From: CAZKYP01 sp964556885
Lineage (GTDB): Bacteria; Planctomycetota; Phycisphaerae; Sedimentisphaerales; Anaerobacaceae
Direction of reading: 5' to 3'
Assembly: GCA_964556885.1 (NCBI GenBank)
Contig: CAZKYP010000096.1
Span: forward strand, 1 to 12,804
DNA length: 12,804 nucleotides
Positions 7,572 through 12,804 of the stretch are shown in pieces. Numbering within the stretch: position 1 is the first letter of the stretch; every line of letters begins with the position of its first letter. The notes beneath the pieces are model-generated. The model was not told the DNA's origin. It did no database searches and saw only the letters and a program-made list of their open reading frames with translations. The translations under genes were made by a program, and so were the position numbers.

Positions 7572-8072
7572 TTAACTTGAGAACTCACTGAGACGTTTTG
7601 TCGACTTCAACTTCTTCTCACCCTCTTCTTTCGAAACGGGGAGAAGCTTGGGAGGACCACCGAGTCCGCCAGGCGGCCACTTAAAATGTAAATAGTACGT
7701 TTCTCCGGCTTCCACGCTGAGTGAATATAAATCGAGTTCGCCTGAAAGTAATGCGTCTGCGATGTAAAAGACGGAAGGGCGTTGTTTGGCAGTAAATTTG
7801 ATATGCCCCGGCTCTGTGATATACGGATAATATCCACCGTTCTTAATAATGGTCAGCGGCTTATCATTAGCCATAAGTGTCCATTCTGCCGAACCACCAC
7901 GCATTGAATGCGGCCTATAGATATATACGACCGCTTTGCCCGGCGGAGTAGTCACCGGTACAAACTTCTCGCCGGAGACGCCACAGCCAATTACAGGCAA
8001 AAAAATAACACACACCGTAACCACAAGAATAAATGCCATCTTAGTTTCACGTATCCGATGTTGAGTAATCAT
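7572..8072 (-). CDS. DUF2846-type lipoprotein
   Basis: 166 residues. The ATG at 8072 is supported by AGGAG with a 7-nt spacer. The signal peptide ends at the lipobox VIGC with Cys30 as the lipidation site, so the mature protein should be membrane-anchored. The mature part opens with PGKAVVYIYRPHSMRGG and continues with NGGYYPYITEPGHIKFTAK and VEAGETYYLHFKW. This matches the small beta-rich DUF2846 domain (KA.vYiyRp ... g.y.y..v.pG.h) seen in many lipoproteins of unknown function. A minus-strand TATAAT at 8162-8167 could give an 80-90-nt leader, but its -35 is poor. It is followed by the R1 terminator. Confidence 0.8.
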   Translation of the reverse strand: MITQHRIRETKMAFILVVTVCVIFLPVIGCGVSGEKFVPVTTPPGKAVVYIYRPHSMRGGSAEWTLMANDKPLTIIKNGGYYPYITEPGHIKFTAKQRPSVFYIADALLSGELDLYSLSVEAGETYYLHFKWPPGGLGGPPKLLPVSKEEGEKKLKSTKRLSEFSS

Positions 8073-8263
8073 TGTATGGCTCCTTATCTATGGATTCTAT
8101 TCTATTAAGGCTCTAAACAGCCAACGGTTTTTGCTCTATTTTCTTTCTATTGTATAAACTCATTATACTAACAGCAACAATCCAAAATGTCTCGCCTGCT
8201 CTCTTTAATTTAACAATAGAGACATTAGATCCTTCGATCCGGCTCGGGACAGGTTTATTTTCC

Positions 8264-8280
8264 CCGCGTGTGCAATCCCG
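8264..8280. repeat. Truncated REP-like repeat fragment R2
   Basis: CCGCGTGTGCAATCCCG matches the left end of the repeat family (R1/R3 type) with the A-run shortened. It ends one base before the stop codon of the neighbouring lipoprotein gene. No opposing arm is visible. Confidence 0.55.
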
Positions 8281-8281
8281 G

Positions 8282-8623
8282 CTACCTGGGGATAAAATAG
8301 AGTGTGAATTTGGCGTCCTTGAGCTCGATACCGAGCACGTTCTTGACGGATTCAGGGTCCATGCCATCGGAGCCGAATTCCACTTTATCACCTGTAACCA
8401 CAGATTTCGTCTCGAGTATTTTCTTGGTATTTTCTTCGACCCAATAGACCGTTCCAACAGAGGGGGCGACGTATTCTATAGAGAAGCCGCCGCCGACAAG
8501 ATACTGCCTTGTGGGCAGGCCATCCCTGGTAAATGTAGACGATTGCGATGAAGAACAACCTGCCAGAGACAATATCAGAACCGTCAGGAAAACCGAAAGA
8601 ATAATTTGTCTAACCTTTATCAT
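8282..8623 (-). CDS. Small lipoprotein of unknown function
   Basis: 113 residues from the ATG at 8623, which has AAGGAG 7 nt upstream. The open frame extends much further upstream to 8842, but that extension runs through a palindromic repeat and is not coding. The signal peptide MIKVRQIILSVFLTVLILSLAGC has a perfect LAGC lipobox, with Cys23 lipidated. The mature chain starts SSSQSSTFTRDG and holds a short beta-like domain (YLVGGGFSIEYVAPSVGTVYWVEE ... KDAKFTLYFIPR). I recognise no family. The phrase APSVGTVYWVEENTKKILETKSV hints at a repetitive beta-hairpin fold similar in size to other small planctomycete lipoproteins. The gene lies 209 bp upstream of, and in the same direction as, the DUF2846 lipoprotein. 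Confidence 0.75.
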   Translation of the reverse strand: MIKVRQIILSVFLTVLILSLAGCSSSQSSTFTRDGLPTRQYLVGGGFSIEYVAPSVGTVYWVEENTKKILETKSVVTGDKVEFGSDGMDPESVKNVLGIELKDAKFTLYFIPR

Positions 8624-8750
8624 TTGCTTTCTCCTTTTCAAAAAACCAGAATACCCCCATCTATTCCCTGAAAATATTATCCATTCCCCACGATTTGTCA
8701 AGGCTATAACATCAATACTTCCCTCGGATAAAACGTCCGTGCTTTCAAAA

Positions 8751-8845
8751 CCGCGTGTGCAAAAAAATCCCGATGTATATCGGGACACACCATCCATTTT
8801 AATAATCGGTAGGGCATGCAGCTTGCCTTTCAAGCTGCACACGCT
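8751..8845. repeat. REP/REPIN-like palindromic repeat R3 (full copy)
   Basis: Runs from CCGCGTGTGC to GCACACGCT. The left hairpin is GTGTG...CACAC enclosing TCCCGAT-GTAT-ATCGGGA. The right hairpin is TGCAGCTTG-CCTTT-CAAGCTGCA. It shares the central ATCGGTAGGG with R4 and R5 but has diverged in the left arm, which resembles R1 instead. Confidence 0.8.
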
Positions 8846-9258
8846 TTACTACACGTGTCTTACATTCTGCCTTCTGTCTTCTGTGTTCTGGCCTACTACT
8901 TTAGTGGTAAATTTTCAATCATTTTCGATGGTACTTTGAAGTGAAAATAAAATTTTTTGGAAATTTTTCAGCCCTTATTCTGTAAGGACTTACGGATTAT
9001 TTTTTTTGAAAAATTGTGAAAATATCGATCAAAAACGATATATGTTCCAATTATGGGGGGCGTGTTTCAGCCGGAGCCGAAACACGATATTAAAAATTAA
9101 AATGTAAAGAGCAAAATTACAATGTAAAAAACTTGTCCTGAGCGTAGTCGAATGGATCAAAGATTCATTCTTTCAGCTTATAGCGAGACAAGTAACGCCG
9201 CTTAGCTCCATTTTTGCATTTTGATATGTAATTTTGATTTTTGATATTTAATATTTGA
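8846..9258. other. AT-rich intergenic region with short repeats and hairpins
   Basis: No gene is supported. Contents: four tandem copies of a 7-mer (A/C/G)TTCTG(C/T/G) at 8864-8890; inverted repeat ATATCG...CGATAT in 9023-9042; an 8-bp hairpin CGTGTTTC/GAAACACG at 9061-9086; AT-rich arms at 9090-9130 and 9208-9255 that are roughly reverse-complementary and enclose a core with ACTTGTC...GACAAGT; and a TGTCCTGAGC...GTCGAA repeat at 9133-9155. Confidence 0.55.
9133..9155. repeat. TGTCCTGAGC-N3-GTCGAA interspersed repeat, copy 1
   Basis: Shares TGTCCTGAGC, a 3-nt variable step, GTCGAA and GGA with the copy at 11973-11995. Sequences of the form CCTGAGC..GTCGAAGGA are common short dispersed repeats in many environmental bacteria. 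Confidence 0.6.
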
Positions 9259-9315
9259 TATTATATTCGCCTTCCTTCGGAGGTTGTCATTCGGTATGTC
9301 ACCGTAAAAATCCCG

Positions 9316-9870
9316 GTGCCCTGGTGCATAGAAAGGCTGGCGGTCCTTCCGCTGCTTTTGTATCGAAGGATTCGCTGCGGCTATCCTTATCGCCGCATAC
9401 CGCTGACAAAGGGCCTGTACGCCATCGTCGATCCCGAATTGTTCAGGCACTTAATCAAATATAAATGGTGCGTCAGGAAAAACAAGCGGACGTTCTATGC
9501 GACAAGACAATCCAAAAGACACAATGGAACTCAGAAAACGATACTAATGCATCGTTATATTATGCATGCGGCTGAGGGCGAGCTGTTCGACCATATCAAT
9601 CATAACGGCCTGGACAATAGGGCGGCAAACCTGAGACTCGTGACGCAGCAGCAGAACGCATGGAACAGGCAAAAGGCGAAAAACAACAGCCGCTCCGAAT
9701 ACAAAGGCATCGCATTCAGCAGCCGCTATAAAAAATGGACTGCACAAATATTCGCCGAAGGAAAAATGAAATTCCTTGGCTATTTCAACGACGAAACAGA
9801 AGCGGCCGAAGCATACGACGAGGCCGCAAAGAAATATTTCGGCGAATTCGCCGCAACGAATTTCGAATAG
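9316..9870 (+). CDS. HNH endonuclease with C-terminal AP2/ERF DNA-binding domain
   Basis: 184 residues from a GTG at 9316. The N-terminal part (RRIPLTKGLYAIVDPELFRHLIKYKW) is typical of this class. The HNH_3-type nuclease core at about residues 72-118 reads MHRYIM...FDHINHNGLDNRAANLRLVTQQQNAWN, with the His/Asn/His metal-site residues present. An AP2/ERF domain follows at about 127-184 (YKGIAFSSRYKKWTAQI ... KFLGYFNDETEAAEAYDEAAKKYFGEFAATNF). HNH-AP2 proteins behave as homing-type or phage-borne endonucleases. The start is uncertain: coding-like sequence (VIRYVTVKIPVPWC) continues in frame back to 9259 with no standard start. A GGAGG at 9279-9283 stands 5 nt before an in-frame ATT (9289), while the GTG has no ribosome site. 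It is a free-standing mobile-type gene next to a REPIN/RAYT unit. Confidence 0.85.
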   Translation: MPWCIERLAVLPLLLYRRIRCGYPYRRIPLTKGLYAIVDPELFRHLIKYKWCVRKNKRTFYATRQSKRHNGTQKTILMHRYIMHAAEGELFDHINHNGLDNRAANLRLVTQQQNAWNRQKAKNNSRSEYKGIAFSSRYKKWTAQIFAEGKMKFLGYFNDETEAAEAYDEAAKKYFGEFAATNFE

Positions 9871-9913
9871 CAAAAATACAAACGTCCCCGTTTTTTTCCA
9901 TATCAATTTAGAG

Positions 9914-10000
9914 CCGCGTGTGCAAAAAAGGAATTTTGCACACCCTACATTTATATTAAATCGGTAGGGTGTGCAGCTTTTTTGTTAAGCTGCACACGCT
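9914..10000. repeat. REPIN-like repeat R4 (87 bp, left of RAYT)
   Basis: Two hairpins in tandem: GTGTGCAAAA-AAGGAA-TTTTGCACAC and GTGTGCAGCTT-TTTTGTT-AAGCTGCACAC. The centre is a perfect 12-bp inverted repeat TGCACACCCTAC/GTAGGGTGTGCA. The termini CCGCGTGTGC and GCACACGCT are also inverted. It matches R5 almost base for base in the same orientation, and similarity continues into the flanks (TATCAATTTA upstream). It is 35 bp from the RAYT stop codon. Confidence 0.9.
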
Positions 10001-10035
10001 GTTCATGAAATACGCCTCGTAACACGAACGAACAC

Positions 10036-10587
10036 TCACTCTCTTACAAATATATTATTCACGCTCTCCTGCATTTTTTGCAAATCCACGTTGCCGTAAT
10101 ATCCCGACTCGACATATTTATGATATGTCGACCAGGGCCATTCGTCAATATCTTTAACCAATTCATGCTTGACCGGATTATAATGAATATAATTAACGTG
10201 GTTCTGCAAATCTCTTTCATCTCGTATATGATGTTCCCAAAATCTTTTATGCCATATCCCGCGATGGCGGTGCTTTAGCCTCGATTTGCTCTGTCGTAAT
10301 TCCCTGCCTGCTTCCTTCAGATAGTTGGTTGTAAAATCTCTCTTTATTATCGACCACCTTGTCGAATAGTCATAATCATCTTCAGGCAGTTTCCATATAC
10401 AATGTAAATGCTCCGGCAGCAGGCAAAATGCTATCGTTTCGAAATACCTTTTCGCCCGTATCTTTTCAAATGCACTGCGCAGGTAATGCCTGGCAAGCTC
10501 GCTCACAAGAATGGGACGCCTTTTGTATGTAACAACCGTAAAGAAGTAATACCCTCCCTCGAATTTCGCTCGCCTGTAGTTTGACAT
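10036..10587 (-). CDS. REP-associated tyrosine transposase (RAYT, IS200/IS605-like Y1 HUH)
   Basis: 183 residues, full length for the family. RAYTs are single-strand DNA transposases that recognise REP hairpins and are thought to spread REP/REPIN sequences. The fold signature is complete: MSNYRRAKFEGGYYFFTVVTYKRRPIL at the N-terminus, the HUH metal motif PEHLHCIW (His60, His62), the WHKRFWEHHIRDERDLQNHVNYIHYNPVKH block with the candidate catalytic Tyr133, and the terminal DIDEWPWSTYHKYVESGYYG. Two near-identical 87-bp REPIN-like repeats (R4, R5) flank it at 35 and 23 bp, the expected arrangement for a RAYT with its cognate repeat. No second transposase or Tn ends are seen. Confidence 0.95.
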   Translation of the reverse strand: MSNYRRAKFEGGYYFFTVVTYKRRPILVSELARHYLRSAFEKIRAKRYFETIAFCLLPEHLHCIWKLPEDDYDYSTRWSIIKRDFTTNYLKEAGRELRQSKSRLKHRHRGIWHKRFWEHHIRDERDLQNHVNYIHYNPVKHELVKDIDEWPWSTYHKYVESGYYGNVDLQKMQESVNNIFVRE

Positions 10588-10593
10588 GAGAAT

Positions 10594-10623
10594 ATTATAT
10601 CAATTTAAAACCGCGTGTGCAAA
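10594..10623 (-). promoter_or_regulatory. Candidate RAYT promoter, -35 inside REPIN R5, leaderless start
   Basis: On the minus strand a perfect TATAAT (10594-10599) ends 6 nt before the A of the RAYT ATG (10587), so transcription would start at or next to the start codon. The -35 position, at 18-nt spacing, is TTTGCA (10618-10623, 4 of 6), which is the end of the left hairpin of R5. No Shine-Dalgarno fits between, which agrees with a leaderless message. Confidence 0.45.
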
Positions 10624-10697
10624 AAAGAAATTTTGCACACCCTACAATTATATTAAATCGGTAGGGTGTGCAGCTTTTTTTTTAAGCTGCACACGCT
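10611..10697. repeat. REPIN-like repeat R5 (87 bp, right of RAYT)
   Basis: Direct copy of R4, with the same 87-bp length, the same two hairpins (GTGTGCAAAA/TTTTGCACAC and GTGTGCAGCTT/AAGCTGCACAC) and the same central inverted repeat. It differs by only a few bases, mostly in loops and the AT centre. Confidence 0.9.
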
Positions 10698-10782
10698 GTA
10701 CATCACACACCACAAAAAACAAAGAGTATAATAATATTATAATTTTCTATTTGTCACCCGCATCAGAAACATATTATTAGAA

Positions 10783-10816
10783 CCGCGTGTGCAAGAACGA
10801 CACTTGCACACCCTAC
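10783..10816. repeat. Half REP-like repeat R6 with compensatory stem change
   Basis: CCGCGTGTGCAAG...CTTGCACACCCTAC, a single hairpin with a 9-bp perfect stem GTGTGCAAG/CTTGCACAC and loop AACGACA. Relative to R4/R5 the ninth stem position is G/C instead of A/T, changed on both sides. It sits 31 bp beyond the 3' end of the TIR-like gene and may act as its 3' hairpin. Confidence 0.75.
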
Positions 10817-10847
10817 GTGGTTACCCGGCTACTATTTTTAAATTTAT

Positions 10848-11603
10848 TTATTCAGACCCGTTTTCTTTATTTTTACCCCTAATATTGGAACCAATAACAT
10901 TTGTTAGCGCCCGAATTTTAGCTGCCCTAAGTTCCTCTTGAGATAGCATGCTTTCATTATTCAACAAATCAGCTATCGGAATATACTTTTGTCCAGAAAT
11001 AAAAGGTGTCAAATCTTCAGGCATTCGTTTTAGCGATGTGACTTCCTGAATAAGAAAATCTATTTTTTCTCCAATTGTTACGTCTTCAGGTTTATATTCA
11101 CCTGTTTGAGATATGCCAAAATATTTCCATAATGCATTGTAATTTGGAGTTTTCGCATAAGCTTCTTTTATATGATTTCCCAAAGCTTTTACTTCCCCTT
11201 CCATTGACCAAGCATCTAAAGAACTCTTATATTTATGGAAATTAATAATTGAGGTATCGAATGGTATATCTTTTGTCTTATCATCAATAACAAGAGCAAC
11301 CGGTTTATTTAAAGCTGTCCTTATGCCGAATTCAAAAAAGACATTGGGATTAAGAATTGACATGTCGCATAATACCAACTCACAAGTCGACAAATAATTT
11401 ATTATACTCGCTTGTATAATATCTGAGCCTGTGGATTTAGGTGATATAGGATCAAATCCAGCGTTCTTTAAGGCTGGCATGAAAAGACAATCAAGTACAT
11501 GAGAAAAATGATCTGCATCATCCTTGTATTTTTCTGTGAGATGTTTCGGAGTTGTAATAGGCATTATAATGAAGCATTGTTTCATCTCTTGCTGTTCAGT
11601 CAT
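10848..11603 (-). CDS. TIR / nucleoside 2-deoxyribosyltransferase-like protein, possible defence effector
   Basis: 251 residues. The ATG at 11603 has GGAG with a 7-nt spacer. Residues 8-110 carry the TIR/NDT-like Rossmann-type layout: CFIIMPI strand, a helix around HFSHVLDCLFMPALKNAGF, then SDIIQASIINYLSTCELVLCDMSILNPNVFFEFGIRTALNKPVALVIDD. The Glu91 in NPNVFFEFG sits where NAD-cleaving TIR and deoxyribosyltransferase families keep their catalytic acid. The rest (111-251) is helical with no recognised domain and ends in a Lys/Asn-rich tail. Such proteins hydrolyse nucleotides or NAD, or sense nucleotides, in anti-phage and stress systems. That role is inferred by fold and location next to mobile DNA, and no partner gene lies beside it. 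It is distinctly AT-rich compared with the RACo gene, consistent with acquisition. Confidence 0.7.
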   Translation of the reverse strand: MTEQQEMKQCFIIMPITTPKHLTEKYKDDADHFSHVLDCLFMPALKNAGFDPISPKSTGSDIIQASIINYLSTCELVLCDMSILNPNVFFEFGIRTALNKPVALVIDDKTKDIPFDTSIINFHKYKSSLDAWSMEGEVKALGNHIKEAYAKTPNYNALWKYFGISQTGEYKPEDVTIGEKIDFLIQEVTSLKRMPEDLTPFISGQKYIPIADLLNNESMLSQEELRAAKIRALTNVIGSNIRGKNKENGSE

Positions 11604-11744
11604 TTTACATCTCCGGACAGATCAAAGTGGTTATCTAATTTTTCATTACGCCAATCCCAGTTGTCACGCAGGCATAATAATTCTTTCGCATATTTACATA
11701 AAATAAGTATTATTTACAAGCAAAAAGAACATATCATACGGCTT

Positions 11745-11775
11745 TGGATTACCGTCTACACGGGAATGACGATGG
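11745..11775. repeat. GGATTaCCG-tctaca-CGGGAATGACG dispersed hairpin repeat
   Basis: A CCG/CGG-centred short palindrome in the context GGATT...GAATGACGATGG. This is the shape of a very widespread short intergenic repeat in environmental bacteria (GGATTCCCG...CGGGAATGAC). It is a single, slightly degenerate copy. Confidence 0.45.
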
Positions 11776-11972
11776 ACACATACAATTTTACCCGTTTAAT
11801 ATAGGAGCGTTGCTGGACTGACGATTGTTGATATAGAAATTTTTCTTTTTTTCCTAATTTTTTCGTGGGTCGGGCGTATTGGTTATTGGATTGGTTGTTT
11901 TTATGGTGAAAGTTGAGATTTAACAGCGGAATTGTTAGTTAATTGGTAGGGGAGGGAGTTAAATGATTATTC

Positions 11973-11995
11973 CTGTCCTGAGCCATGTCGAAGGA
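11973..11995. repeat. TGTCCTGAGC-N-GTCGAA interspersed repeat, copy 2
   Basis: TGTCCTGAGCCATGTCGAAGGA, the better-preserved partner of 9133-9155. It has TCCT/AGGA ends that form a weak palindrome. Confidence 0.6.
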
Positions 11996-12140
11996 GATTA
12001 TTGATTATTGACTATTTATAAGATTTCTTCGACTTCTTTGTCGGTTTTGAACAAAACGGCGGGATTGATAGTAAAGTATAAAAGGTACAGGCCGCAGGTT
12101 TGGAGTTGAAAGCGGCATCGGGGGATTTTGGGTGGGTGAA

Positions 12141-12209
12141 AAGAATTGTTAAAAATTTATAAAAAATATTTTTTATTTTGTTGACGACTCGGCAATAGTG
12201 CAATAGAAT
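12141..12209 (+). promoter_or_regulatory. Strong rRNA-type promoter with A/T-rich UP-like tract
   Basis: -35 TTGACG (12181-12186) and -10 TAGAAT (12204-12209) each match consensus at 5 of 6 positions, with the optimal 17-nt spacer. The 40 bp directly upstream (12141-12180) are almost pure A/T with phased A and T runs, as in UP elements of stable-RNA promoters. Transcription would begin near 12216 and run into the leader and tRNA-Ile. Confidence 0.7.
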
Positions 12210-12307
12210 TGCCAAATTAACCGGTTGGAGGAATATTTAGGCCGGTATGGAAAGGAGCAGGTTAGGGTTTTGAAGAAAAACTTGATTATGCTTTTGTTTC
12301 GAAAGTT

Positions 12308-12376
12308 GAACTGCTGACGGGCAGCTTGTTTTGTCCGGTTTTTTTAGCCGCTGGCAGTTCACGCAGCGGTTTTTTT
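12308..12376 (+). terminator. Tandem intrinsic terminators with competing antiterminator helix
   Basis: T1 has stem 12318-12324/12331-12337 (CGGGCAG/TTGTCCG, two G-U pairs), followed by seven T at 12339-12345. T2 has stem CCGCTG (12348-12353)/CAGCGG (12364-12369), followed by seven T at 12370-12376. GAACTGCTGACGG (12308-12320) can instead pair with CCGCTGGCAGTTC (12348-12360) over 13 positions with one mismatch and two G-U pairs. That pairing would dissolve both terminators. It lies about 100-160 nt after the promoter. Confidence 0.65.
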
Positions 12377-12378
12377 GT

Positions 12379-12386
12379 TGCTCTTT
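12379..12386 (+). promoter_or_regulatory. boxA-like antitermination sequence
   Basis: TGCTCTTT matches the core of rRNA-operon boxA (TGCTCTTTAACA), followed here by TTTAAG. It lies directly after the tandem terminators and upstream of tRNA-Ile, in the order hairpin then boxA expected in rrn leaders. NusB/S10 would bind it on the RNA. Confidence 0.55.
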
Positions 12387-12424
12387 TTTAAGTTTATATG
12401 TGAACCGACGAGCCTTATAATTTA

Positions 12425-12543
12425 CTATTGACTATTTACTATTTATGATTTATTTCTATGAGTTCTGACGAAATTTGAAGTTTTATCGGCCAATGGCCGA
12501 TTCATAAGTAAATAGAAAATAATCAATAAACAATAGTCAATAG
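12425..12543. repeat. AT-rich long inverted repeat 5' of tRNA-Ile with GC hairpin core
   Basis: CTATTGACTATT (12425-12436) is perfectly inverted at 12532-12543, and imperfect complementarity continues inward (TTTATGATTTATTTCTAT against the complement of 12508-12530). The centre holds ATCGGCC-AAT-GGCCGAT (12485-12501), a 7-bp hairpin. Confidence 0.6.
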
Positions 12544-12572
12544 AAAATAGTAAATAATAAATTGTTTGCAGG

Positions 12573-12646
<74 letters not shown>

Positions 12647-12652
12647 TTCGGT

Positions 12653-12733
12653 ATTTATGATTTGATATTTATGACTTATGATTGGGTTTTTTGTCTTGGC
12701 CTTAGCCAAATTCGTAAATAGTAAATCATAAAT
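12653..12733. repeat. AT-rich inverted repeat between the two tRNAs
   Basis: A 22-nt arm at 12653-12674 matches the reverse complement of 12712-12733 at 19 of 22 positions. Inside lies TTGGC-CTTA-GCCAA (12696-12709). The plan is the same as the element 5' of tRNA-Ile: AT arms around a short GC hairpin. Confidence 0.65.
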
Positions 12734-12752
12734 CGTAAATCCAGAGGGTCTC

Positions 12753-12804
12753 GGGGACGTAGCTCAATTGGGAGAGCGCCGGCTTTGCAAGCCGGAGGTT
12801 GCCG
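12753..12804 (+). tRNA. trnA: tRNA-Ala (anticodon UGC), cut by window end
   Basis: The first 52 nt are present: acceptor GGGGACG, D arm GCTC/GAGC, anticodon stem CCGGC/GCCGG and loop TTTGCAA (TGC at 12786-12788). The T arm and 3' acceptor lie beyond the window. It is 106 nt after tRNA-Ile. The Ile-Ala order is that of rRNA operon spacers and suggests 23S follows. Confidence 0.93.

Larger units (their letters stand above)
11604..12140. other. Intergenic region with dispersed-repeat remnants
   Basis: No gene is supported over 537 bp. It holds a GGATTACCGTCTACACGGG-type hairpin remnant (11745-11775), a TGTCCTGAGC repeat (11973-11995) and an AT motif ATTGACTATTTAT (12006-12018) that recurs near the tRNAs. 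A minus-strand open frame at 12012-12215 overlaps the rRNA-type promoter and is not credible as a gene. Confidence 0.5.

Noticed and set aside
8624..8842. Upstream extension of the small lipoprotein to 8842
   Set aside because: The extension runs through repeat R3. The LAGC signal peptide and AAGGAG site fix the start at 8623.
9914..10697. CRISPR array from repeated palindromic sequence
   Set aside because: Copies are 87 bp, few, irregularly spaced and separated by a gene. There are no uniform spacers and no cas genes.
12012..12215. 67-codon open frame on the minus strand
   Set aside because: It overlaps the UP-like tract and promoter, has no ribosome site and has composition-driven AT codons.
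12235..12265. SRP (4.5S) RNA-like GGAAAGGAGCAGG segment
   Set aside because: The flanking bases do not form the closing stem around a GGAA tetraloop or the symmetric internal loop of SRP RNA. The resemblance is short and accidental.

Overview
The window looks like a metagenome-assembled contig of an anaerobic bacterium. It contains two N-runs, a 10-N placeholder and a 100-N placeholder. The best guess is Planctomycetota, probably class Phycisphaerae. This rests on the ECF sigma factor / one-pass membrane protein / coiled-coil export protein trio, the FGE-sulfatase-fold exported protein, an HNH-AP2 endonuclease, and a tRNA-Ile/tRNA-Ala pair with its own rRNA-type promoter and no 16S gene in front. 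That assignment is inference. No marker gene is complete enough to prove it.

Layout. (1) 148-3083, plus strand: a promoter and one long gene for a membrane-anchored ankyrin-repeat protein ending in a formylglycine-generating-enzyme-like domain, broken by an assembly gap inside its repeat array. (2) 5178-3164, minus strand: a tight three-gene operon with 4-nt spacers, coding for an ECF sigma factor, a one-pass membrane protein (probable anti-sigma factor) and a secreted RGPG-repeat/coiled-coil protein. (3) 5750-5457, minus strand, a small Cys-rich acidic-tailed protein. Divergent from it is a 26-codon gene for a very basic peptide (5957-6037), then a RACo-like corrinoid-protein reductive activator (6109-7509) with a 100-N gap. 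(4) 8623-7572, minus strand: two small lipoproteins, one of the DUF2846 type. (5) 8264-10816: an accessory zone with an HNH-AP2 endonuclease, a REP-associated tyrosine transposase (RAYT) and six copies or fragments of a palindromic repeat. Two nearly identical 87-bp copies flank the RAYT, so the transposase and its REPIN substrate are seen together. (6) 11603-10848, minus strand: a solitary AT-rich TIR / nucleoside-deoxyribosyltransferase-like gene. (7) 12141-12804: an A/T-rich UP-like tract, a near-consensus promoter, a short leader with tandem intrinsic terminators and a competing long-range helix, a boxA-like sequence, tRNA-Ile(GAU) and the start of tRNA-Ala(UGC).

The most interesting parts are the RAYT with its repeat family, where one copy shows a compensatory stem change and another doubles as a terminator, and the rRNA-type leader in front of the tRNA pair. 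The leader has mutually exclusive terminator and antiterminator foldings plus boxA, which suggests an rRNA operon that starts at tRNA-Ile, with 16S located elsewhere.
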